In this document: piece by piece, positions 33,259 through 40,704 of the stretch | Layout: every line of letters begins with the position of its first letter | Numbering within the stretch: the first letter of the stretch is position 1 | Source: DTWD01 sp963662965 | GTDB lineage: Bacteria > Acidobacteriota > Vicinamibacteria > Vicinamibacterales > UBA8438 | Direction of reading: 5' to 3' | NCBI GenBank assembly: GCA_963662965.1 | Contig: OY759970.1 | Coordinates: forward strand, 2,542,001 to 2,606,000 | DNA: 64,000 nucleotides | Made by a program: the position numbers and the translations under genes | The notes under the pieces: generated by a model | Told to the model about the DNA's origin: nothing | The model's input: only the letters and a program-made list of their open reading frames with translations | Database searches by the model: none

Positions 33259-34440
33259 CTAGATCATGGCGTCATCCCAGAAGAGATCGCCGCGACTGAA
33301 GCGTCCCGGGTCGAACCGGCTGATATCGAGCTCGGTCGACGTGCCGGTCGTCAGAAGCTCGGCCATCGCCGCGCCGACCGCCGGGGCCATCATCAGTCCA
33401 TGGCCGCTAAACCCGTTCGCGACGTAGAAACCGGACTGCTCTGGGTATTCACCGAGCAACGGGTTGTGGTCGGGCGTCATCTCATAGAGCCCGGCCCATC
33501 CCTCGAGCAGCTGCGCCGCTTCCAGCGCCGGCAGGCGCGCCACAAGCGGTGGCCGGAAGTCTGTCTCCCACCGGCGCATGTCGCACGCGAAATTCTCGCC
33601 CGCCGGCTCGTCGAGTTTGGTGCACGCGACCACGATTCGGTCGTCGTCCTCCGGCCCGGCGGGATCGTCGTGGCGCCAGTGGACGCCACTCGGATCGACG
33701 ACCATCGGGAAGCGGTGGGGCCATCGACGGGGCAGGGCGCAGCGAAACAGCTGTTGTCGCACGGGCGTCACGGGGAGGTCGATCTCGGCGAGCGCCGCCA
33801 GCGGTGCGGCGAACGGCCCGGCCGCGCAGACGACCGCACGCGCCGCGAGCCGCGCGCCGGTATCGAGGGTGACGCTCCGGATGCGGCTGCCGTCCGTCGT
33901 GAAACCGGTGACGCCGGCCGAGACATAGGTTGCGCCCGCCGCGATGGCGGCGTGGCGAAACCCGGCCAGCACCGCCCGCGGATCGGCGTATCCATCGTCC
34001 GGACCGAAGAGACCGAACGCGATATCGTCGAGCACGAGGTCAGGGACCCGTGCCCGGACGGCCTCGGGATCCAGCCGTTGAATCCGCACCCCGAGGTCGC
34101 GCTGCGTGACGTAGCGGCGTTCGAATGAGGACGCCATCGTCCGATCGACGAGAAACAGATACCCCCGCTGGCGAAAGCGTGCGCGCGGCTGATGTCCCGG
34201 GACGGCGAGCTCGGCGTCGAACCGCTCATAGAAGCGGATGCTGTGCTGCGCCAGGCGGATGTTGGCGGCCGAGCTGAACTGCTGGCGAATGCCGCCCATG
34301 GCGAGAAACGATGATGCGCGACGGTAGCTCGGATCGCGCTCGATCACCGTCACCGCTTCGCCAGCGCCGGCGGCGCGGAGGTGATACGCGATGCTCGACC
34401 CGATCACGCCGCCGCCGATGACGACGATCTGGTCCGACAC
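33259..34440 (-). CDS. FAD-dependent DAO-type oxidoreductase
   Basis: A 393-residue flavoprotein. The N-terminus has the dinucleotide fold Val-Val-Ile-Gly-Gly-Gly-Val-Ile-Gly-Ser-Ser-Ile-Ala-Tyr-His-Leu with the acidic end Glu-Arg-Asp. The C-terminus has Tyr-Val-Ala-Asn-Gly-Phe-Ser-Gly-His-Gly-Leu-Met-Met-Ala-Pro-Ala, typical of the DAO/glycine-sarcosine oxidase family. It would oxidise a secondary amine or amino acid in the cytoplasm. The SRPBCC gene lies 6 bases upstream in the same direction, so an operon with it and the DUF1343 gene is likely. Substrate unknown. Confidence 0.85.
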   Translation of the reverse strand: MSDQIVVIGGGVIGSSIAYHLRAAGAGEAVTVIERDPSYRRASSFLAMGGIRQQFSSAANIRLAQHSIRFYERFDAELAVPGHQPRARFRQRGYLFLVDRTMASSFERRYVTQRDLGVRIQRLDPEAVRARVPDLVLDDIAFGLFGPDDGYADPRAVLAGFRHAAIAAGATYVSAGVTGFTTDGSRIRSVTLDTGARLAARAVVCAAGPFAAPLAALAEIDLPVTPVRQQLFRCALPRRWPHRFPMVVDPSGVHWRHDDPAGPEDDDRIVVACTKLDEPAGENFACDMRRWETDFRPPLVARLPALEAAQLLEGWAGLYEMTPDHNPLLGEYPEQSGFYVANGFSGHGLMMAPAVGAAMAELLTTGTSTELDISRFDPGRFSRGDLFWDDAMI

Positions 34441-34446
34441 CTCAAC

Positions 34447-34959
34447 CTATACGCGGGGCGCTACTCCGCGCGGCGGCAGGCGCGGCTCCGCACCCTGTTC
34501 GAGATACACCTTGAGCGCGTGGACCGACTCCGCCCAGCCCGACGCGATGAGATCGTTGTAGCGCTGCCAGCGCGCGCTGTCGTCGGCGCCGCTCTGGCGA
34601 ATGCGCAGACGCGTGCCGGCACCCTCGACGCGGCAGGTCACCTCAAGCGCCATCGGGCCGATGGGGTCGCTCTCCGGTGGGAGCCAATAGGTGTCCGCGA
34701 GCAGGAATTCCCGGCCGTGGCGGAACTCCATCACGGTGCCGTAAAATACGCCGCCAAGCGAGCCGAGCACCTCATCTTGGAACGGCGTCGACGCCCACTC
34801 CACCGCGTAAATACCCAGAGGCCGTGGCGTCGTGACCGACCGTGTGACACGCCACCAGGCGGCCAGCGCGCCGGCATCGAAGAAGGCCGAGAGCACCTGC
34901 GTCGGCGCCGCGGTGATCGAGAGCGCGTGGTCGAAATGAAGTCCGTTCGGCTCTAGCAT
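34447..34959 (-). CDS. SRPBCC/AHSA1-like protein
   Basis: A 170-residue START/Bet v1-fold protein: opening Leu-Ser-Ile-Thr-Ala-Ala-Pro-Thr-Gln-Val-Leu-Ser-Ala-Phe-Phe-Asp-Ala, a Trp-Trp motif (Ala-Ala-Trp-Trp-Arg-Val) and a C-terminal helix with Gly-Trp-Ala-Glu-Ser-Val-His-Ala-Leu-Lys-Val-Tyr-Leu-Glu, all usual for the AHSA1 family of small hydrophobic-ligand binders. I prefer the start Met-Leu-Glu-Pro-Asn-Gly; the longer frame overlaps the upstream DUF1343 gene. Function unknown. Confidence 0.8.
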   Translation of the reverse strand: MLEPNGLHFDHALSITAAPTQVLSAFFDAGALAAWWRVTRSVTTPRPLGIYAVEWASTPFQDEVLGSLGGVFYGTVMEFRHGREFLLADTYWLPPESDPIGPMALEVTCRVEGAGTRLRIRQSGADDSARWQRYNDLIASGWAESVHALKVYLEQGAEPRLPPRGVAPRV

Positions 34960-34985
34960 AGGGAGCTGGAAAGACGCCGATCGTA

Positions 34986-36149
34986 TCAGTACCGCAAGAA
35001 GTCCCGTCGCACCTCTCCGAACGCGGCGAGGCCTTCCTCCCATTCCCGGGCGATGTCGACCGCGTGACGGTCCTGGTCGAGGTCGCGCCGAAGACTGTTG
35101 GAACCAGCCAGGATATCAATCGGCATCTTCTCGCGTTCGTACTCGTATGGCGGCTCACGCCATCCGAACTGAGGAGCGTCGACGCGGCGGCAGGCTTGGA
35201 TGACGGCGACGCCGGTCAACACCGGACGGAACACGCGTCGGTCGGTGACGTGGATTTGGCACCCGCCGCAGGTCTGGCCGGCATGCTTCTGAAAGGTCGG
35301 CTCGAACGTGACCGGGCGGAAGTGTGCGCCGGGGAGATCGAGCGCGCTGAGCTGGCCGGCGACGGCGTCCGGGTCAAGGCCAGGCGCGCCTATGAGCTCG
35401 AAAGGTCGTGTCGTGCCGCGGCCCTCGGACAGCGTCGTCCCCTCGACGAGCACGGTACCGGGATAGACGATGGCGCTATCGAGCGTCGGCAGGTTCGGCG
35501 ACGGGATGATCCACGGCGCGTCGCCGTCGTCGACGTACATCGAGCGCGACCAGCCGGAGAGCGCCACGACGTCGAGCTCAGCGCCGATCCCGAAGTAATC
35601 GTTGAACATCCTCGCCAACTCGCCGATCGTCATCCCGTGACGGAGTGGAATCGGGAACTGACCGACGAACGATGTGAACGTCGGGTCCAGTACCGGACCT
35701 TCGACCGCGTCGCCGCCGATCGGATTCGGTCGGTCACACACGACGACACGCACTCTGTGGCGTGCGGCGGCGCGGAGACAATTTGCCATCGTGTAGACGT
35801 AGGTGTAGACGCGGGTTCCAATGTCCTGGAGGTCGATGACGAGCAGGTCGATCCCGTCGAACATCTCCGCCGTCGGCTCGCGCGTGTCGCTGTAGAGCGA
35901 GTAGATGGGGACGTCGTGGCGCGGGTGCCGCGTGTGGCCGGTCTCGACCATGTTGTCCTGCACATCGGCCTGAAAGCCGTGCTGCGGGCCGAAGAGTGCG
36001 CTCAGGGTGACGCCGGATTCTGCGGCAATCCGATCGGCGATGTGGCGAAACGCGTGGTCGACCGAGGCGGGATTCGCCACGAGGCCGACCCGCGCGCCGG
36101 AGAGCGAGCCGGAGGCGAGGAGCTGCTCGGAACCGAGCGTGACCGGCAC
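34986..36149 (-). CDS. DUF1343 family protein, NamZ-like exo-N-acetylmuramidase
   Basis: A 387-residue protein of the DUF1343 family. NamZ of Bacillus and Bacteroidetes cleaves terminal MurNAc from peptidoglycan fragments during cell-wall recycling. Conserved blocks are present: Gly-Pro-Gln-His-Gly, Asp-Leu-Leu-Val-Ile-Asp-Leu-Gln-Asp-Ile-Gly-Thr-Arg-x-Tyr-Thr-Tyr, Asp-Arg-Pro-Asn-Pro-Ile-Gly-Gly, Pro-Leu-Arg-His-Gly-Met-Thr-Ile-Gly-Glu, and Ser-Glu-Gly-Arg-Gly-Thr-Thr-Arg-Pro-Phe. There is no signal peptide, although many members are exported. Length is that of the family. Confidence 0.85.
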   Translation of the reverse strand: MPVTLGSEQLLASGSLSGARVGLVANPASVDHAFRHIADRIAAESGVTLSALFGPQHGFQADVQDNMVETGHTRHPRHDVPIYSLYSDTREPTAEMFDGIDLLVIDLQDIGTRVYTYVYTMANCLRAAARHRVRVVVCDRPNPIGGDAVEGPVLDPTFTSFVGQFPIPLRHGMTIGELARMFNDYFGIGAELDVVALSGWSRSMYVDDGDAPWIIPSPNLPTLDSAIVYPGTVLVEGTTLSEGRGTTRPFELIGAPGLDPDAVAGQLSALDLPGAHFRPVTFEPTFQKHAGQTCGGCQIHVTDRRVFRPVLTGVAVIQACRRVDAPQFGWREPPYEYEREKMPIDILAGSNSLRRDLDQDRHAVDIAREWEEGLAAFGEVRRDFLRY

Positions 36150-36158
36150 GATTACACG

Positions 36159-36566
36159 CTAGCTCACTTCCGAGGCTGCCGAGCCAAAAAATAGCCTCAG
36201 CCAGTCTTCTAGGTCGGCAAAGTCGACTGCCTTGCCTGTGGAGTAAAGGTACGAACGCATGTTGGCCGAGAATCCAGCACCGGCGAATACGACTATCCTA
36301 GCAATCGGCCACGCTGAGATGTCTTGAATTGTCTCGGGCATCTTCTTCTCAGCGGATCTTGCTCCACCCTGATACTTGCATTCAACGCCGAGCGCCTGAT
36401 GCGTCCGGTCGCGCCGAAGAACCAAGTCGATGAATCTCTCCGCACCCCAGAGTCGACGGCCCACTCTTGCCTGACGCGTTACCTGAAGGCCGAGTTCGCT
36501 AGCGAGATCAGATACTGCCTGCTCAAGACTAGCGCCGCTGCTAACGGCGGTCGTGCCGCCCGGCAT
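36159..36566 (-). CDS. PD-(D/E)XK nuclease, partner of the Dam-type methyltransferase
   Basis: A 135-residue protein. Asp47 in Phe-Ile-Asp and Glu62-Cys-Lys64 in Gly-Val-Glu-Cys-Lys-Tyr-Gln form a PD-(D/E)XK catalytic core, with a Gln after Lys as in many restriction nucleases. Its start codon touches the methyltransferase stop (TAG directly followed by ATG), a strict pairing that points to a type II restriction-modification system. The small size suggests a dimer with a compact core. It probably cuts the site protected by the methyltransferase; the site cannot be read from sequence. Confidence 0.75.
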   Translation of the reverse strand: MPGGTTAVSSGASLEQAVSDLASELGLQVTRQARVGRRLWGAERFIDLVLRRDRTHQALGVECKYQGGARSAEKKMPETIQDISAWPIARIVVFAGAGFSANMRSYLYSTGKAVDFADLEDWLRLFFGSAASEVS

Positions 36567-37547
36567 CTACTCTGGTCGCTCCGGGATGTTCGTAATGAGG
36601 TATTCCATCACCTTACCTCGTCGGGCGGCGTTCGAGTTAATTGCTCGACGCGCCGGAACCTTATGGGCTCGTATTCCGGCGCGCGAGGCGGCACGATCGC
36701 CGTCATAGAGCTCCGCGACCTCAGTCGCTGTGGAGTTACTCAGCAACACCCAACACCCTTTCCGCGCAAGTGCGATGACCGCTTGCTGAAGCTCTCGCTG
36801 GTCTGTACTCGAGAATCCCTGAGACGTGTAAGACGTGAATTTCGCGGTGGAGCTCAGCGGCGCATAGGGCGGGTCAAGATATACGAAGTCTCCGCCACCG
36901 GCTGATCTAACCAACTCCCTGTAGGACGTGTGACGGATGGTGATGCCAGGTTGTGATAGCGCCTCTGACACGCTACGAAGGTTGTCGGTGTCACAAATTG
37001 TTGGATTCGCGTACCTGCCGAGTGGGACGTTGAACATGCCCTTCGAATTCAGGCGAAACAACCCATTAAAGCCGGTCCGGTTCAAGTAGATGAGCATCGC
37101 AGCCAGCTCTGCCGAGTATTGATCTGCGATGGGACCACTCCCGTTGGAAATTTCCGCACGGGCCGGGTTGAATTGTTCGTTTCTGACTCGATAGTAGTGT
37201 TCTGAAGGCGCGACCTTGTAGTCCGACTCAAGTGTCATCAGGTGGGCGATGACCCTCTCGAGGCTGTCACGTAAGCGCAGGTAGCAGCCGATTAAGTCGG
37301 TGTTCATGTCGGTTAGAACACACCTGTTCGGTCGAATCGCTTGCTGATTGATCAGGTCAAAAAACACCGCCCCGCTACCGAGAAAAGGTTCTCGATACGT
37401 CTTGAATTTGGCCGGATAGAAGCGGCGGAGGGCTGGTAGCAACTGCCGTTTCCCGCCCGCCCACTTCAGAAATGGCTTTACAGATGGGGCACCCTGAGAA
37501 CGCCCTTGTGCTCGTGTTCCAACTACTGATTGAACCGGCGAACCCAT
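36567..37547 (-). CDS. D12-class (Dam-like) adenine-N6 DNA methyltransferase
   Basis: A 326-residue methyltransferase of the Dam/DpnM-type D12 class. Lys-Trp-Ala-Gly-Gly-Lys (motif X, about 28-33), Glu-Pro-Phe-Leu-Gly-Ser-Gly-Ala-Val-Phe (motif I, about 53-62), Thr-Asp-Met-Asn (acidic pocket) and Asp225-Pro-Pro-Tyr228 (motif IV) are present in the expected order. It transfers methyl from SAM to adenine N6, often in GATC. An internal start giving Val-Lys-Pro-Phe-Leu-Lys is possible. It precedes the nuclease gene on the same strand. GC is lower here than around it (36961-37020 has 33 of 60 G/C; 38881-38940 has 44 of 60), a sign of horizontal transfer. Confidence 0.9.
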   Translation of the reverse strand: MGSPVQSVVGTRAQGRSQGAPSVKPFLKWAGGKRQLLPALRRFYPAKFKTYREPFLGSGAVFFDLINQQAIRPNRCVLTDMNTDLIGCYLRLRDSLERVIAHLMTLESDYKVAPSEHYYRVRNEQFNPARAEISNGSGPIADQYSAELAAMLIYLNRTGFNGLFRLNSKGMFNVPLGRYANPTICDTDNLRSVSEALSQPGITIRHTSYRELVRSAGGGDFVYLDPPYAPLSSTAKFTSYTSQGFSSTDQRELQQAVIALARKGCWVLLSNSTATEVAELYDGDRAASRAGIRAHKVPARRAINSNAARRGKVMEYLITNIPERPE

Positions 37548-37709
37548 CGGTCTGAGGGGGTGAGCTACGGCCGAATCTTAGCACGGTGCTCCAACCACAA
37601 CGATCACACAAAGCCAGGCTCCCTGGCACCCCTACGGGTCGCAAGGACGGGCCATGGTTGCGGGCAGGGGCGCACCGGCGAGACAATGTGTGCAACACGA
37701 AGGAGGACC

Positions 37710-38873
37710 GTGACCGTACCGGACGTCGAGCTCCATCAAGATCTCCGCAGCGCCGTGAGCGAGCTCTGCGGGCGTTTCCCAGACACCTATTGGCGCGACC
37801 TCGATCGTGAGGATGCCTATCCGAATGAGTTCGTCAAGACGGTGACGGAGGCCGGTTACCTCTCGGCGCTGATTCCCGAGGAGTACGGCGGTTCCGGGCT
37901 TGGCATCACCGAGGCGTCGATCATCTTGGAAGAGGTGAATCACTCAGGCGGCAACTCCGCCGCGTGCCATGCGCAGATGTACATCATGGGGACGCTCCTG
38001 CGTCACGGCTCAGAGGAGCAAAAGCGCGAATACCTGCCCAAGATCGCGAGTGGCGAGCTTCGGCTGCAAGCGTTTGGCGTGACCGAGCCTACGACAGGCA
38101 CCGATACCACCCAGCTCAAGACGATGGCGGTGCGCGACGGCGATCGGTACATCGTCAACGGTCAGAAGGTGTGGATCTCGCGGGCTGAATATTCAGACTT
38201 GATGCTACTGATCGCGCGGACCACGCCGATCGAAGAGGTAAAGAAGAAGACCGAAGGGCTATCGGTGTTCTTGGTCGATCTGCGGACGGCCGTCGGGAAC
38301 GGGCTGACGATCCGGCCCTTGCGGACCATGATGAACCACGCTACCACCGAGGTCTTCTTCGACAACCTGGAGGTGCCGGCCGCCAACCGTGTGGGGGAGG
38401 AAGGACGCGGCTTCCGCTACCTGATCGACGGGTTGAACGCCGAGCGCATCTTGATCGCAGCCGAATGCGTGGGCGATGGGCACTGGTTCCTCGAGCGCGC
38501 GATCAACTACGCGAACGAGCGCATCGTCTTCAACCGACCGATTGGCAAGAACCAGGGCATTCAGTTCCCGATTGCTCGGGCGCACGTCAACGTCGAGGCT
38601 GCCGACCTGATGCGGGTGCGCGCCGCCGAGCGCTTCGATCGTGACCAACCGTGTGGGGCCGAGGCGAATATGGCGAAGCTGCTCGCGGCTGATGCCTCGT
38701 GGGAGGCGGCGAACGTCGCGATCCAAACGTTTGGCGGCTTTGGCTTCGCTGAGGACTACGATATCGAGCGCAAGTTCCGCGAGACGCGTCTCTATCAGGT
38801 GGCGCCGATCTCGACGAATCTCATCCTGTCGTACATCGCCGAGCACGTGCTCGGTCTTCCGCGCTCGTTCTGA
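37710..38873 (+). CDS. Acyl-CoA dehydrogenase with isovaleryl-type catalytic Glu
   Basis: A 387-residue flavoprotein of the acyl-CoA dehydrogenase family: Thr-Glu-Pro-Thr-Thr-Gly-Thr-Asp FAD loop and Gln-Thr-Phe-Gly-Gly-Phe-Gly-Phe-Ala-Glu. The usual catalytic Glu near the end is Gln-Val-Ala here, but Glu245 in Asn-Ala-Glu-Arg-Ile-Leu-Ile sits where isovaleryl-CoA dehydrogenase keeps its base. I chose the GTG at 37710 because aggagg lies directly before it; ATG 37686 is possible. The stop overlaps the CoA-transferase start by one base, so both are cotranslated. It lies first in a likely itaconate-type gene set. Confidence 0.82.
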   Translation: MTVPDVELHQDLRSAVSELCGRFPDTYWRDLDREDAYPNEFVKTVTEAGYLSALIPEEYGGSGLGITEASIILEEVNHSGGNSAACHAQMYIMGTLLRHGSEEQKREYLPKIASGELRLQAFGVTEPTTGTDTTQLKTMAVRDGDRYIVNGQKVWISRAEYSDLMLLIARTTPIEEVKKKTEGLSVFLVDLRTAVGNGLTIRPLRTMMNHATTEVFFDNLEVPAANRVGEEGRGFRYLIDGLNAERILIAAECVGDGHWFLERAINYANERIVFNRPIGKNQGIQFPIARAHVNVEAADLMRVRAAERFDRDQPCGAEANMAKLLAADASWEAANVAIQTFGGFGFAEDYDIERKFRETRLYQVAPISTNLILSYIAEHVLGLPRSF

Positions 38874-40054
38874 TGGCGCGTCCCCTCGATGGGGTGACGG
38901 TGGTCACCCTCGAGCAGGCGGTCGCCGGGCCGTTCGCGACGCGCCAACTCGCCGACCTCGGGGCGCGCGTCATCAAGGTGGAGCGACCGGGCGTTGGCGA
39001 CTTCGCGCGCGCGTACGACGCTACGGTCAAGGGGCTCTCAAGCCATTTCGTCTGGCTCAACAGATCGAAGGAGTCGCTGACGCTCGACCTCAAGCGCCCC
39101 GAAGCGCGACAGGTCGTCGGTCGCCTGCTGGAGCGAGCCGACGTGTTCGTGCAGAACCTCGCGCCGGGTGCTGCCGACCGTCTGGGTCTCGATGCGGACA
39201 CCCTCCGCCACCGGCGGCCCGCGCTTATCGTCTGCAACGTCTCGGGCTACGGGGCGACCGGGCCGTACCGCGACAAGAAAGCGTACGACCTGCTCATCCA
39301 GGCCGAAGCCGGACTGGTGTCGATTACCGGGACGGAGGCCGAACCGGTCAAGTCATCGATCTCGGTTGCCGACATTGCCGCCGGCATGTATGCGTATTCT
39401 GGGGTGCTGACGTCGCTGTTCCGTCGGGAGCGGACCGGCGAGGGCGCGACCATCGAAGTGTCGATGCTCGAGGCGCTCGGCGAGTGGATGGGGTTTCCCC
39501 TCTACTACACGATGTATGGCGGCTCGCCGCCCCCGCGCAGCGGTGCGCGCCACGCCGCGATCGCGCCCTACGGCCCGTTTGCCGGCGCGGATGGGGAGAC
39601 GGTGTTCCTCGGACTCCAGAACGAGCGCGAATGGGTCCGGTTCTGCGAGCGGGTGCTCGAGCGGCCAGAGCTGGCCACCGACCCCCGGTTCGACAGCAAC
39701 GCCAAGCGCGTACAGCACCGCGACGCGCTCGAGGCGGCGATTGGGGACGTCTTTGCCACGCTGACGGCCGAGGCGATCGTTGACCGCCTCGATCAGGCGC
39801 AGATTGCCAACGGACGGATGAACTCGGTGGCTGATCTCGCGGACCACCCGCAACTGGCGGCCCGAGGACGGTGGCGACAGGTGCCGACCAGCGTGGGACC
39901 GCTCAAGGCCACGGTACCGCCAGCCACGATCGACGGCGTTGACCCGCGGTTCGACGCCATTCCGGAGGTGGGAGCCGACACGGACGCCATCCTGGCCGAG
40001 CTTGGCTACCCGCCGGACGTCGTGGCGGCGTGGCGCGTCGCGGGGATTGTCTAA
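38873..40054 (+). CDS. CaiB/BaiF CoA-transferase, itaconate-set candidate
   Basis: A 393-residue class III CoA-transferase with Leu-Glu-Gln-Ala-Val-Ala-Gly-Pro-Phe-Ala, Leu-Gly-Ala-Arg-Val-Ile-Lys-Val-Glu and catalytic Asp167 in Ser-Val-Ala-Asp-Ile. It is encoded in one-base overlap with the acyl-CoA dehydrogenase and followed by a MaoC hydratase. In Pseudomonas aeruginosa the equivalent CaiB-type enzyme (Ict) activates itaconate to itaconyl-CoA with succinyl-CoA; the same role is inferred here from neighbours only. Related to the transferase at 19486 but divergent in the substrate-binding part. Confidence 0.85.
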   Translation: MARPLDGVTVVTLEQAVAGPFATRQLADLGARVIKVERPGVGDFARAYDATVKGLSSHFVWLNRSKESLTLDLKRPEARQVVGRLLERADVFVQNLAPGAADRLGLDADTLRHRRPALIVCNVSGYGATGPYRDKKAYDLLIQAEAGLVSITGTEAEPVKSSISVADIAAGMYAYSGVLTSLFRRERTGEGATIEVSMLEALGEWMGFPLYYTMYGGSPPPRSGARHAAIAPYGPFAGADGETVFLGLQNEREWVRFCERVLERPELATDPRFDSNAKRVQHRDALEAAIGDVFATLTAEAIVDRLDQAQIANGRMNSVADLADHPQLAARGRWRQVPTSVGPLKATVPPATIDGVDPRFDAIPEVGADTDAILAELGYPPDVVAAWRVAGIV

Positions 40055-40056
40055 AA

Positions 40057-40151
40057 TCAGACGGGGCTGACTGCCCCGAACCCCGTCGCCGGCACTCGCG
40101 GGGGCCCGAGAGCCACGCTCTGTGCCGGCGGGGGTGCGCTGTGCGCGCCCT
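40057..40151 (+). repeat. Triple-hairpin dispersed element, copy 3
   Basis: All three stem-loops are present: GGGGC/GCCCC, the GCCGGCAC/GTGCCGGC arms, and GGGGTGCGC-TGT-GCGCGCCC. It begins 2 bases after the CoA-transferase stop and separates it from the MaoC gene. Confidence 0.85.
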
Positions 40152-40197
40152 GGTCGGGCGATTACTGACCTGACGTGCGATTGCTGAAAGGACCCGT

Positions 40198-40704
40198 ATG
40201 CCCGTACAGGAAGGATGGAAAGGCCGCGTCTACGAGGAGTTCTCGGTCGGTGACGTCTATCAGCATCCGCTCGGCCGGACGGTGCTCCCCACCGACAACG
40301 TCTGGTTCACGTTGTTGTCGCAGAACGTCAACAAGATTCATTTCGACTACGCGTACGCAGAAAAAACCGAGTTCGGGAAACCGCTCGTCGACTCGACATT
40401 CACCCTCGCCCTGGTGACCGGCCAGTCGACGATGGACCTGTCGGTGAACGTGATGGCGAATTTGGGATGGGACGAAGTTCGTCTTCCGGCGCCGGTGTTT
40501 CACGGCGACACGCTCTACTCGGACAGCGAGGTGCTCGAGACGCGTGAGTCGAAGTCGCGTCCCAACGTCGGGATCGTGACGGTGAAGACGCGCGGGTTCA
40601 ATCAGGACGGCACGGTGGTCATCACATTCAAGCGCACCTTCATGGTCTACAAGCGTGGCCACGTGCCAGACTATGCCAGCTCGCGACCTGAGGTGAAGGG
40701 GTGA
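40198..40704 (+). CDS. MaoC-family enoyl-CoA hydratase, itaconyl/mesaconyl-CoA hydratase candidate
   Basis: A 168-residue hot-dog fold hydratase. It has the hydratase signature Ser-Gln-Asn-Val-Asn-Lys-Ile-His-Phe-Asp, giving the Asp/His catalytic pair of the MaoC/(R)-hydratase group, followed by Phe-Gly-Lys-Pro-Leu-Val-Asp-Ser. The family includes itaconyl-CoA hydratase (Ich) and mesaconyl-CoA hydratases. Neighbours (CoA-transferase, CitE, MmgE/PrpD, acyl-CoA dehydrogenase) make the itaconyl-CoA to citramalyl-CoA step the best hypothesis. Its stop is 4 bases past the next start, so the two are translationally coupled. Confidence 0.85.
   Translation: MPVQEGWKGRVYEEFSVGDVYQHPLGRTVLPTDNVWFTLLSQNVNKIHFDYAYAEKTEFGKPLVDSTFTLALVTGQSTMDLSVNVMANLGWDEVRLPAPVFHGDTLYSDSEVLETRESKSRPNVGIVTVKTRGFNQDGTVVITFKRTFMVYKRGHVPDYASSRPEVKG

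Noticed and set aside
36159..37547. Abortive-infection or multi-gene defence island
   Set aside because: Only the methyltransferase and the nuclease are present; neighbours on both sides are metabolic. Called a simple restriction-modification pair.
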